From NCBI GenBank assembly GCA_021292105.1, contig CM037861.1, forward strand, positions 48,436,634 through 48,500,633: a stretch of 64,000 nt of DNA, given 5' to 3'. Of this stretch, positions 11,440 to 23,325 are shown in pieces (the first letter of the stretch is position 1; the number at the start of each line of letters is the position of its first letter). The notes below the pieces were generated by a model, which saw only the letters and a list, made by a program, of their open reading frames with translations, made no database searches and was not told the origin of the DNA. Made by a program: the position numbers and the translations under genes. The DNA comes from Anadara kagoshimensis. Taxonomy: Eukaryota; Mollusca; Bivalvia; Arcoida; Arcidae.

Positions 11440-11655
11440 ATCCATGCCCGAAGCAAAGTAAAAACAAAACTTTAATACTGACAAATTAGGTTAAACACGT
11501 GAACGTCCACCAGGGAAGTGAGACCGGGTGCTCCGGAAGGGTGTGCACCTCCTGTTTCGCTAGCTACATCCACCACGTGTGTAATCAAATTAAGTGAAAG
11601 GAACATGGAACTATGGGACGTAATATCCAGGGAAATCCTGGACACTGAGACATGA
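11440..11655 (+). repeat. Family R interspersed repeat, copy 1
   Basis: Contains the family core in order: GCAAAGTAAAAAC, AGGTTAAACACGTGAACG, CAGGGAAGTGAGACCGGGTG, CACCTCCTGTTTCGCTAGCT, CACGTGTGTAATC and GGAACATGGAACTATGGGAC. At least eight further copies lie in this window. Non-coding, class unknown. Confidence 0.75.
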
Positions 11656-12675
11656 GGATAAAGTTTGATACTAATGAGAAAAAAAATTCTTGTTCAATAT
11701 AGTGTTTTAAAAAGACTGGTATAAAAGTATACACCATGTGAAACCGGCACTTATTTTTATATACGGTAGTAGTTTTATCAAAAATATAACGTTTCTAAAC
11801 CACCACAGTAGAAATATAACTCTAGATGATTTGTTTTCAGTTTCAGCATTAGTTTAATTAAGCGAACATCATTTAGTCAGTATGAGAAGGTTTAAGTTGA
11901 GTGTCTCCATTCATCTTTACTTCGTGTTTTAATGGACCCTGTGTATTATATTGAAGTTAAAGAGACTCCCACTGTGTCCATCTTACCAGTCGGAAGAAAC
12001 TTGAATTAAAAATTTAAATACGCAACTTCATGCATGTTTAATTAGTGACGTCATATAATCATTACATTTTGTTTAGAGTAATTATAAATTATGGACGTTT
12101 TTATCATAATCATTTTCGATGTTAAAAGAACCAAAAATTGTATTTTTAAGCAGAATTTATGCGTGTAAATTCTGAGTGTGATCTTCCTCAATCGTAAAGA
12201 TAACGTGCTGCTATTGACTATAAATTTATTCTAGGGTCACCGATTTACAAAAAACATCCAACTCGCACCCAAACCTCCCCTGCTCGCACCTGCTTAACGG
12301 CTTTTTAAATTTCAATCTTCAACACGCAAAATATATATTAAGTGTGTCCTCTAAATACTAATTATAAGTTTGATGATAGTATAGTCTTTCTAAGGTATAT
12401 AAACTTCTCTATCATTCTGTTTATTATAAAGCTCATTGAGAGGGAGAAAAAGAGCAGGTTTTAAACAAATATTGTCATGTTCTTCGCGTTCGATTACCTT
12501 GACCATTTTTTCAACTGATTATTAAAAACATAATAAGTTGTCGCTGTGCTGAGAGCATTTTATTGGTAATCAATTTGATGGTGTTTACTTTGTTGATTTT
12601 ATTCTAAGAGTTTATAGAATTAAATATAGATTAGAAACTTTATTAAACGTTGTATTGGTTCATTGTACCTGTCTG

Positions 12676-12733
12676 TTATTGGTCTTTGTAGTTGTAAAAT
12701 GGCGCCGCCATAAAGTGTTTTTGAGCGGGAAAG
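12676..12733. promoter_or_regulatory. Cluster of promoter-like motifs inside BMP3 intron 1
   Basis: Within 58 bases lie an inverted CCAAT (TTATTGG), a near-palindrome AAAATGGCGCCGCCAT that reads as a YY1-like motif on both strands, and GCGGGAAA, an E2F-like core. This GC-rich cluster stands out in very AT-rich intron. Motif matching only; it could be an enhancer, a promoter of an unseen transcript, or chance. Confidence 0.2.
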
Positions 12734-13827
12734 TCCTGCTGTTTATAATTTCTAGAATTGTGTAGAAAAAACGAAACGGCTTTCAGATTAAAATAAATTA
12801 TAGCGTAAAATAATAAAAAACAATGGGTGTACTTATGGAAAACAACTTGTCAAAGATACGTTGGCCCCCAGAGGAGCCAGGAATGTTGCCTTGACCGCAT
12901 TTCAAATAGACGAATATGTTCGAATATAGATGTATGAATTAGTTTACAACATTTGGTTAAAGAGACGAAATGCGTGCATGGCCATGAAAAACATAATTTA
13001 ACTTTTAAAATTTAATATTTTTAATATGAAATATCTTTATTTAAGTTCATCATGCAAAGGTTTTTTATGTAATTGTTTTCATCAAAAACTGTGCCGATTC
13101 ATCATTTTTCAAGAAAGGTCTAGAAAATTAAAAAAAAAAAGTTAAAAAATATTTATTTAAACTTTAATTAACCTAAAACTTAATAACGTCGTGTGATCTG
13201 TGTTCAATTTAGTTAATTTCAAAGATATTTTAAATAGATTCTCTTTTAGTAGGACCTAATAGCATTGATCTGAGGACTGAAGGTAATTGAAATGCACTAG
13301 GACACATGTTACTCTGACAAAACAATTAGCCTGCCTGCAATATGCTCATATCGACGGTTTATAGTATTTGACTATTGTGTAAAGAAAAGAAAAAAAACGT
13401 TAGTAAAATCACTCAAACAGAAATGAGATCGAGGAACTTTAATTGCTTGTAACCTGTCGACATCCGGGCACCGAAGATGTAATTAAAAAATAAATATGAC
13501 AAACTCTTAAATGAAACTTTTAAATACATTATCATTACAAAAACTTACTGTTTCGTAAATCTAGCAAAACTTGATTTTTAACTGAAAGTCGCGGGCGGCG
13601 TTTGTCGGCATATGATGGTATGCTGCACCCGGTGGTTATAAAAGGGACAATAAATGATAATAGTAAAAATATTTTCATAAAAATAAATAATAAATAAATA
13701 ATAAAAATAGATAAACAGAAAAGCCATAAGACATTTATATCACATATTGTTGATCTTAGGAGACGACAGGCAAAAACATTACAATCATATACCAAATATA
13801 TGATGCTCTTTCTTGTTTATATGAAGT

Positions 13828-13995
13828 ATTAGAAAAAGTTTTCTCAATTGAATATTAAAATGAAAACGTCATTTTGTCACAAATTTTTAGAAAAAGTAGC
13901 TTTTCAATTGAATATTAAGAAAAAATGTCATTCTGTCATATTTTTAAAAAAGTAGTTTTTCATTTGACAATTCAGTTAAAATGTCGTTTTGTAGT
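13828..13995. repeat. Three-copy tandem repeat, about 56 bp
   Basis: TTAGAAAAAGTTTTCTCAAT, TTAGAAAAAGTAGCTTTTCA and TTAAAAAAGTAGTTTTTCAT each lead to an ATGTCATT.TGT-type stretch. Diverged and non-coding. Confidence 0.7.
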
Positions 13996-15825
13996 AAAAA
14001 GTTTGGTTAAATACGAGGTCACGTGTCGTTAGAACTGCAACTATATAATGGTATAAATTACTATAAGACTGGATTAAAAATCATTAAAATTTTACAAAAT
14101 TCCAAAATAAAATAACATCAAACGTTGTAACTGTATTCATTTAGTTGTAAGGCCTTGATCTACGTGAAAAGGTGGTATAGAAATCTTCCCGTATAGAGAG
14201 TTCAAGTAGTAAATACTATCTCTTAAATTCCTCTAGCTTAAAAGCGAATGGATGTCGCCATGTTATCAAAAAGTAAGCAAAATAAAAGCGTCTATCTGTT
14301 AAATTAAGGATGTTTTCAAACTTTGGCAGTGTATAATTTATCTGTACAAATATATGGTTATAACGCGTTATAATCAAGCTATACAGAAACATTGTATGTA
14401 ATGGCGTGCTTTTTCTGGAAGCACCTTCTGAAAGCAACCCATTATTGGGAATACCTAGTCTTTTGATATTAGCAATGTTATCTATTTAATTATAGGTGGG
14501 TGGGTTCTAAGTCCCGACAGTTTTCTAAATTTAACTTGTATATGAAATACCAAAGTCGAAATATGGATCTACAATATATAAATAACATATACATATATAA
14601 AGAGTAAAAGGTCAAATCACAAAACTTGATTCGATAAGTGTTGTATAGAAGTTGAAACATTGGCTCTATATATTACTTCATTGTTGAATCGATTATTTTC
14701 GAGCCAAATGGATCCAGTTCAATTATCTCGAGGATAAATATAAAAATTTAAAACTTCAAAGTTCTTCATAATTCGCAAATTTGTTAAAAGCGCTGATATT
14801 GTTTTTCAGGATGCCAATGCAACGTACTGGCCAGGAATGGTGTAATTTAATTAACATAACCAACTACAGCTGATGAATCAAAGAACTGCCGTTCTCTAAT
14901 GTGCAGATTAGAGACACTATGTTTGGATACCTTTGCTTTCATCATATACGACAAACGGTATATGTTGACAGTGGGTAACATGATTCTGGCTCATAGAGCA
15001 CTGGTTCATAGAGCACTGGTACAAATGTTAGACTATACAGGAAATAACTAATCGCCATCAAACATAATGTTACTTTTACCATCAGATCCAAATTAAAATC
15101 TAACAAGATATGTATGCAACTTGAACATGAACATAAACTTATGTAACGAACCACAAACTTTGAAGAAAAAAGGATTTGTAATTTTTTGCAAACATACAAA
15201 CAAAATGCAACTTCAACGTATGGCATGGAGCAACTTTAAAATCGAAATTCATCCGATCGTATCTTTTTGAAAAGTACACCTATCAAAAGTGTTTTGTTGT
15301 GAAAAAAAGACATTATTTCTTAAGAAAAACTCTAATGTGTGTTATTTTGAGAGTTACCGACGAACTATATCCAAGGTTAATGTAAAACACCGAATATAAA
15401 ACAAACTCTCTTTGAGCGGAATAGATACTAAGTTTCTCTTTTAGCAATAAATACTCTTGACTTTAAGATATTAAAGCTTGATATTACAGTTTTTTGCCTG
15501 ATTTAAAAATTGTATACGAATCGGAAACAATTTAAGTTATATTTGGATTTCTAAACAATGAACCACTTTGAAAAAACTGTAAGCAGGTGGTTTTTTGTCA
15601 GCTATATATATTGTTGCCATTACATTTACACAAATTATCAAATTCACATTTAAATTGTTCTGGAGTGTTCAGAGTTGAATCAAAACAGATATTCACAATT
15701 GTTTAGACATTGTTTTAACTTTGTTTTGGCTACCATAACACTAATTCTTATATGGGGAGGATAACTTTCCACCAGCAATATGCCACTTCGCTTATCGGTG
15801 CTTATACTTATATAGCTCGAAGATA

Positions 15826-16026
15826 CATTACAGACCTTTCGAAAGCTTAACACTTATATAGCGAATAAGTGCCTAATTGGCAGCTCATCTCATTCCCTCG
15901 TTAGCTATACCAGTTTTTCGGCAGCTAACAATTTCTTGGTAGGTTTTTGGTCACGAGCTATCCAGACCTTGACCACTCGGCAGCCAAGCTTCGACTCGTT
16001 TTCATAAGCTTGAAAGGTCTGTGGTG
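15826..16026. mobile_element. CAGTACAG-end MITE, copy 2
   Basis: Inverted ends ATTACAGACCTTTCGAAAGC and AGCTTGAAAGGTCTGTGGTG, with TA on both sides (15824-15825 and 16027-16028). The inside shares ACCACTCGGCAGCCAAG with copy 1. Older-looking than the copy at 37074-37276. Confidence 0.8.
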
Positions 16027-17973
16027 TATGGAATACAAAACATATTGTGTTCCATTGAAACCAAATTGAACTGGCCTGTATGATGCTATAAATGTTATCG
16101 TAGCAAATGCAGAAAGATTGCACGATCGAAGAAAAAAACTATTTGACCAGTCCACATTAATGTATGGTGTCCGGTTAGGTCGAAAAAGCGATATACGAAA
16201 ACTGGTCCTGTGTAGGAATGATGTTTATGAGAACCAATATGCAATAACATTTTGCTCGAATCTTTAAACGTAACCAAGTCAAGATCCTGTAAGTTGAGCA
16301 CTATTGTACTACTTGTGATGCCATGTGCAGTAGTTGTATCTGTACGTGGAAATACTAGTATTCGTTTTGTATATAGTTATCCCATGACATCCATAACACT
16401 TTAAACAATTTCTGAATAGAAAACTATTATCTGCATTAAAATATTTTAGATCTGTTAGTTTCTATGTTTCATCACAAAATATAGTTCCATAAACATTTAA
16501 ATACTTTAATATTTTAAGGACTTGTCTCTGGAAAGTACTAAGAACTGGGCATGTGTATTCTGCCATTTAGTACATGTTCAAATATTTGTTACTGTCGGCT
16601 AAAAATTTGAACACTTTCATGAAATAAAGTTTTGTCACGGACTGGACTGTCTTTGGGATTGTTTTGTCCCTGGCTTTAATATCAGATCATTATCAGACAC
16701 TTTGGTCTCCATCAAAAACGTCACAGAAAACTGCATTTATCACATTTAATGGACTTTTAATGCTTTTTTCATTTGGTGTAGGAATACAGGAAGACACATT
16801 ATTTGTCTAGTGTCCAAAGAGAAAAACGTACATAGAACATCTCGGGGCATCGAAGTTAATCTCTCCATAATAAAGTAATATATGTAATCATAAGTCAAGA
16901 AAACGTGGCCAAGAATGCAGGCGTCGCATTTTAATCTTTTAATTGCAATTTTCTTTAAACTATTTGAAACGAGGTCTTTGAACTTTTTCATAAGATCAAT
17001 TTGATAGAAACCTCGAGATTATCTATGTTATTTGAAATTAATCCAAAAACTAGCGCACTAAACGTCCATCATATGTTTCTTTCAACTTTTGTTCAAAGTA
17101 TATTTAAAATCAGAACAGAATATTCTGCTTTTGTGAATTTTATTCAAAGTAAATAAATCAGTGCAGGCTATTCTGCTTTTGTGAATCTGTTCAAAGTGTA
17201 TGGTATAAATTATCAAGGCGTTCTTTTTTTTTGTTTGTAATAAAGAAAATTGACCCTATTATGTACAATTATAAGTGGAGTTAATTAGACCGTCTTCCGT
17301 TAGAGGGAATTCTGGGTGGCAAGTCTCTATCAGTGCTACTTATTTCACTCTGATCTGACAAGATTAGAAAGAAAGTTTCATTGAATAAATTGTTACCAGG
17401 CATCATGCTTGTTTTGTCGTTAAAAAGATAAAATAAAATCATTGTTTGTTGAATTTGAAGATTTTATGAATGAGTTTATCACACAGCGTAAACAAAGATA
17501 ATAGTAAAATTATCAATAAAGAGAAGAACATGGCGACAGTATGGTGACCAATAATTCCCAGTTTGTAACATTGTCCCGACGGGGGCCCGACTATATGTAA
17601 TAAAGGTTGTAAATAAATATAATGATATATGAATAAAAGGAACAAAACAAAAATAAAAAATGTCGACACATTTCTATCTTGATGAATTATTACTGATTTA
17701 ACCGCTTCTGGCGACATTCAGTAAAACCCCCTCTAATAAATCCATCATTGTTAGATCTATATCATCGATTAGTATAGGGTACTGACTTAATTGATTTCTT
17801 CCAGTTCTTGTTAACAGTTTATCGATATATCGAATAATAATTCACCAAACTGTTTATTAATATAATATTTTATTGTTTTCGTGTCACCACTATTGTAAGT
17901 GACAACAAACTATACAAGCTGGAGTAAAAGTGCCAAAAATGTGTATGACTTAGATTAGGAACAAATTAATTTT

Positions 17974-18235
17974 GTTACCAGGTAACCCATAATAAATTGA
18001 CACCCCGTTCTGCTAAAAATAATAATATTTAAGAAAAATCGAGGTTATAAGTCAAATACAATGTATCTTTTAATCTTGTTTTTAATTCAAGAATATCGTA
18101 TTTTGGTTACCAGGTAACCCCTAATAAATTAAAACCCCTTTCCCCTAAAATAATTATATTTAAGCAAAATTAGAAGTTATAAGCAATATTCATAATTTTG
18201 ATCTAGTTTTTCATTCAAAAACCCCTAAAAGGGGA
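17974..18235. repeat. Two-copy direct repeat, period 132 bp
   Basis: GTTACCAGGTAACCC, itself nearly palindromic, followed by TAATAAATT.A.ACCCC and AATAATATTTAAG-type sequence, occurs at 17974 and again at 18106. Non-coding. Confidence 0.75.
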
Positions 18236-18539
18236 AAAGAGTAAATAAATAAGTTCTCTGTCACCAGCATTACGGAATATGATTAATAATAACACATAAG
18301 GCAGTTCTTATATTTGTTCAATATTTGGAACAATTTTACGTAGGATCACTCAGTAACAATCATCGGGAACTTAGTTTTAATTTTTCAACTTTTAAAATTT
18401 TAATCGTTGGAGGATTAAGATTGGGTTTGTTTATTATCAATTAAAGCTATTTAATTATGAACTATTTAATTTTTGCCCTCTCGGTTTTATTTATGCATGA
18501 TTATCCATTGAAAACGTTATCAAAACGGGATTTTAAATG

Positions 18540-20159
18540 CTTTACCCCAGATTTACCCAAAGGGTTACTTAATATACAAGCAATTGAATTGCCAATGAAT
18601 AGAAATTGACAACATAATTGCTTCTTCCTTAGGTAGTGTTTGTTATAAGTTAATCCTCTTCTTTATGAATTCAATGGACAGATGAATTGTCAGTCAGAGA
18701 GTCAATTGACCAGTTGAATTATCAGTTAAATTATAAACTTGTTTGCTAAATTATTTTTAAAACTACATCTCAGATTTGTGATTTTGATTTTCCACTGACG
18801 CTGCATACTGGTCTGCAAATACACATGCACTGAATTAATAAGATGTTTTATTTCACAGAAAAATACTAACTTGCATATATTACACCTTCATACAAAAGTT
18901 TTCATAATGCCGGCTGCTTAAAAATAGCAGTTTTCCAGAGTTTTTTTTTTTCAAAACGCTCACAGATATTAAATTGATATTTGGTATGTGAATCGCACAT
19001 CACGTAGAATATGAACTTGCAACTCGACTTGTGCACCCTGGTGTTCATTGTTTTTTTTAATTGTTGTATTATATTTTTATTATTAAAATTTACAAATTAT
19101 TCATGTTAGGCAACTTCCAATTTTTGAGTATCACACTTATAATGTGATAAATAAACATTGTGATGTATAAAATGTAGTAAGTAAAGAGAACATAAAGCAA
19201 AGTAAAATTGGCGGTCAAGATTGATAGGGGAAAAATTTAAGAATCCTATTTAGGTGTACAGTACAAAATGTACTTATTAGTTACTTATTATTATTAGTTA
19301 TTACAGGTAGTTCTTTTATTTTTTGAAAAATCAGCAAAATTCATTTATGGAAAGCTTTTTTTATAAACACGATAGAGATTTTTCATTGTTTGGATTACAC
19401 TTTAATGCACAAATAATTTCATCACATATATTTATTCAGGTGGTATTGTAATCAAATAAATAATGACATTGATTTGTCGTTAGTGATTTGCTATACATGT
19501 ATATGTATTCATAAATTGAACCACTAAATAATGTGACCAAAATTAATCAGTCTTCAAACAACTGACCCCAGAATAAAACTCAAAATAAAGTTTTATCTGA
19601 AATTAAATGTATCTGAAAACAACCAGATCCACCACTTTAAATAAAGTAAAAAATGGTGTCCAACAGCTTATAGTACTTTCTGTTGCTTTATGATAATATT
19701 TCCATGTTCCAAATATATGATCATCAAAATCTTTAACCAATTTTTTTAACAGTTTTAATAGGCCCCAGGAGTGGTGATGATTGCAGGACCTGAATATCAA
19801 ATGATTCTACTAATCATTCCCAATAAGAAAAAACACACATACCCATTCTCCACCCTCTTATTAATTCAGTGCATGTGTATTTGCAGACCAGTATGCAGCA
19901 TCAGTGGAAAATCAAAATCACAATCCGAGATGTAGTTTTAAAAATAATTTAGCAAACAAGTTTATAATTTAACTGATAATTCAACTGATCAATTGACTCT
20001 CTGACTAACAATTCATCTGTCCATTGAATTCATAAATAAGAGGATTAACTTATTACAAACACTACCTAAGGAAGAAGCAATTATGTTGTCAATTTCTATT
20101 CATTGGCAATTAAACTGTTTGTATATTAAGTAACACTTTAGGTAAATCCGGGGTAAAAG
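18540..20159. mobile_element. Fold-back element, 1.6 kb with about 300-bp inverted arms
   Basis: The left arm (18540-18842) and right arm (19857-20159) are inverted copies, about 95 percent identical by eye. Landmarks in both include CTTTACCCC/GGGGTAAAG at the outer ends, CCATTGAATTCATAAA, CAATTGACTCTCTGACT and GCATGTGTATTTGCAGACCA. The 1.0-kb centre is AT-rich. Its longest minus-strand frame (19603-19800, 65 residues) resembles nothing I know. No target duplication is obvious. It could be a non-autonomous DNA transposon with long terminal inverted repeats, or a hairpin duplication of one sequence. A transcript across it, including the BMP3 pre-mRNA, could form a long stem. Confidence 0.8.
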
Positions 20160-21197
20160 TTAATCTTAACTAAAAGACCGATTAAGCCCACAGAGTCAAA
20201 AGGAATTTATGCAATAGTATTTGCTTAGACTGTAAGTAATGGCGCGTCGGATGAAAATTCAGAAAGAGACTGGTTTTTAGTCCTGGAGTCACTGTTCTCC
20301 GACACAAGTGGATTTGAATTAAACACAGGACTATCACTTATGGGATGGCAGTACTCTAACTAAACAACATACAATTATTTACTATAGAAATCTATAAAGA
20401 TAGTAACACCCAGTTTTTTCTCTCTTTCAAATAACTCTGAAATGAAATTAATAATTCTTAAGATAGAAAGTCCATTTTTATCAATAACCGTTGTCCCAAG
20501 GTATAAAGATAAATTTGATGAATATGAATTTAATGAGAGAAAAATATTATTTTATAGACCTTGCAGTTAAAAATATAGATTTAAATGAAATCATGATAAA
20601 TAGGAAAATAATGTGAAAAGTCCAATTTGATAGTCCTGAATTTTTAGCGTCAGTCAAATAAACGGTTTAATTGAGATATACATACGTATATAGCAGCGTT
20701 TTTCAGATTAGATATTCAGATTTTTAACTGTGTTTTAACAATACAAAATGCAAATAACTGGAATAAATTGGATTTTTTATGTCCTTGTGACCTTTGTATA
20801 GGGATAAACATGTACACTATACCTCAAAGCAACACAAATAACAAATATATTTATACATATCATTTATATTTGTAAACATATTTTATTTTTAAATAGTGAC
20901 CCATTGATGTAGAACCATACAAAATAATGCTGAATAACTATTGGTGTGTAAAAATCTGTAAGGCTGTGTTGATAAGGAACCAGTGTGACCCCCTATCGTT
21001 ACCAAAGTTTAACTGGTTCGGTTAATTTCAAAATTTACCCACCGTAACCAGATTCGATTCTTTAATCCTGATATGAATAACAGATTTAGGTCCATTTTGA
21101 AATGAAAAATTACATGTATGACCATTTATTGAAAATTTGTAAATATTAAAAAATTGAGAAAAATTGTATATTTTGTTTGAGTAAAAATCAAAAGAAA

Positions 21198-21239
21198 CTC
21201 TCTCTCTCTCATTGGAGATCTTTCTCTCTTTTTATGGAG

Positions 21240-21272
<33 letters not shown>

Positions 21273-21424
21273 GGAGATCTTCCTCTCCTATTATGGAGAA
21301 TCTCTCTCTCTTTCTCATTGGAGATCTTCCTTTCCTATTATGGAGGATCTCTCTCTCTCTTTTTTTTCTTCTCATTGGAGATCTTCCTCTCCTGTTATGG
21401 AGGATCTCCCCCTCTCTCTCTCTC
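21198..21424. repeat. CT-rich minisatellite with GGAGATCTT units
   Basis: GGAGATCTT, then TTATGGAG.ATCTC and a CT run, repeats four times at 21214, 21273, 21320 and 21377, with spacing of 47-59 bp. Serine/leucine-rich frames over it are artefacts of the repeat. Confidence 0.85.
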
Positions 21425-21899
21425 ATTGTAGTTTTGGTATACATATATACAGTCCCTTCCAATAATCTTATGATAACACCTCACATTATTCACTCTATCT
21501 TTTCAAAACTACCGAAATCTGTAGCACGTGTAAGATAAAAACATGCATTTGACTTTTAAATGTTCATTTAATGATATATGTCAAACACCGTCTCCCTCCC
21601 GTCTTATGTACATGTCTTCAGTCAAGGTTCTAATGATACACGATTTAGAAGTTCCTCTAATACAGTAAACATGATTAAAAGTTTTCCAGTAAACACAAGA
21701 TAAAGAGTATCACCACAACCCACAAATTCCGGTACACAACTCTTAATTACCACAAACATACTATAGATCATTTACAATCAAATTCTCTCATACGATTTTA
21801 TCTATTTTCATTTTAAATTTACCGTGAAAACTTTCAACTTGTGATATTAAGGCCCATATCACTAACCTACACGGTGCTCCTAAATAACTTACTAGTCAC

Positions 21900-21901
<2 letters not shown>

Positions 21902-21990
<89 letters not shown>
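21902..21990. repeat. (AG)n microsatellite next to the BMP3 exon 1 donor
   Basis: Nearly pure GA dinucleotides, broken by one AAG. On the BMP3 strand this is a (CT)n tract that starts about 15 bases inside intron 1. Its length probably varies between individuals. Confidence 0.95.
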
Positions 21991-21991
<1 letters not shown>

Positions 21992-22005
21992 GAGAGATGT
22001 CTTAC

Positions 22006-22348
22006 CTATTTCAGCCTGTATACTCCGTACAGTATTACCAAACAGATGACCTTTAGAGATTCGGGTATTTTTGAATCTCTCATATAAATCCATCATGTAT
22101 TGCGGTGCTTCCTCAGATAGTTTATCCGGGTTAGGTAGTAATCGGCTCCGAGAAGTCGGGTTTTTCGTGAATCCGAGTAAAGTCCGAACTGCCCTCCGTA
22201 ATAAAACACTTTGTTTTCCCGAGATATCAACTTTTTCATCCTTAACCCCGAAAACATTTTGAATATTGCAAACACAAATAAATAAAATTACACCATATAA
22301 AAGGAGTATTTCATGTTTCGTCAAATGAATAAATGAATTACACCACAT
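22006..22348 (-). CDS. BMP3: BMP3/GDF10-type TGF-beta ligand, exon 1 (signal peptide and start of prodomain)
   Basis: This exon encodes residues 1-114 plus the first base of codon 115. Seen: the ATG at 22348 is followed by a hydrophobic run, EILLLYGVILFICVC, fitting a signal peptide to about residue 34. Then come YMMDLYERFKNTR and HLFGNTVRSIQAE. Vertebrate BMP3 has HMLRLYDRY and GNTVRSFRA in the same order near its N-terminus, which ties this exon to the two downstream exons on the same strand. The donor is AAATAG|GTAAGA, with GT at 22005-22004, phase 1. The open frame continues past it into a Ser/Leu run translated from an (AG)n repeat, which is intron. The ATG is the first in frame after upstream AT-rich sequence, and the signal peptide follows closely. 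The open reading frame alone could not be assigned; domain order and phase make the case. Confidence 0.88.
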
Positions 22349-22766
22349 TGTAAATTTTTCCCTAAAACTATTTATAAACTAAAAATAAATAATGCTTTAT
22401 AAAGTTACATTAACACATAAACTTCTGTTTCATCCAACTGAGTCGATTTGAATAAATATACACATTGTTTAGCTTTGGTGAAAATATATTGATAATCAAT
22501 ATCCGTATTTTAAGTTGAAAAATTTGAGTAAAAATTCAAAAAATTAATTCCAAATCCGGTAACGTTTCTTCAAACGCATAATTTCTACAACACACCTGTA
22601 TAGCAGGTGGTTATTTTCATGTCTAATGCACAAAAACTAATAAAATAACAACACAAAATACATATATTAACTAAACATAGCTTATAAGTCAACGTAAACA
22701 ATCCCGTATCGTATGTGGAATGGGTGTGCGACTTCCCCGCGTGAAACTTACTTGTCAATAACCAAG

Positions 22767-22783
22767 TATATAAACTCCGCCCC
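22767..22783 (-). promoter_or_regulatory. Candidate BMP3 core promoter: GC box and TATA-like element
   Basis: On the minus strand GGGGCGGAG (22783-22775, Sp1-type) runs straight into TTTATATA (22774-22767). This order suits transcription toward BMP3, with a start perhaps near 22735 and a 5' UTR of about 390 bases. The surrounding 22700-22810 is the most CpG-rich stretch near the gene. Motif evidence only. The TATA-like TATAAATAG at 22376-22368 sits too close to the ATG to be preferred. Confidence 0.3.
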
Positions 22784-23116
22784 TTAGCCTATCCGCGTTG
22801 CGCACGGTAGATTAATGATTTATTACTGAATACTTATGTATGTCGACTATGTTTAACTTATTAAATACAAATTTAACCGTTTCTTAAACACACCTGTTGT
22901 AATGTGACAGGATCGCTGATGAATATGTCATTTCCAAAGACACATCTGAAGAGTAATTAGGGACTATGAAACATATTAATTATGTACCTCAAAGAAAGTG
23001 ATGTTCTCTCTACGTTCTAGATGTTTTTTCTTGATATTTTTTTTATTTGGATAAAAAAAAAATTCCGCATTTCCAGATTGACAGAATAATATCTATCGAT
23101 ATTAACTTGTCAGAGA

Positions 23117-23285
23117 TTTATTTATTTATTTATTTTTTATTTATTTATTTATTTATTTATTCAGTTTAAAAATATTTATTTCTAAGTACATGATACACAG
23201 TTTTTTATAAACATTTGCAAAAATACAGAGGGTCCCGCTACAAGAGTATTACTTTTATCATTTACCAGTCTCCTCTTTTTTATTT

Positions 23286-23324
<39 letters not shown>

Positions 23325-23325
23325 G
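23117..23325. repeat. Two (TTTA)n microsatellites
   Basis: TTTA tandem repeats at about 23117-23162 and 23278-23325, separated by about 115 bases of ordinary sequence. Confidence 0.9.

Larger units (their letters stand above)
10160..22005 (-). other. BMP3 intron 1
   Basis: An 11.8-kb phase-1 intron between GTAAGA at 22005 and an AG at 10161-10160. A better-looking TTTTTCAG lies about 22 bases earlier but is out of phase. It holds a family R copy, a MITE, a fold-back element and CT/AG repeats, listed separately. The stretches 10180-11435, 11660-12670, 12740-13825, 14000-15820, 16030-17970 and 20165-21195 hold nothing I can name, beyond a small direct repeat near 17115-17210 containing TATTCTGCTTTTGTGAAT twice. 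Confidence 0.8.

Noticed and set aside
21177-21538. Serine/leucine-rich frames in three readings
   Set aside because: They follow the CT-rich minisatellite and exist in several frames at once.
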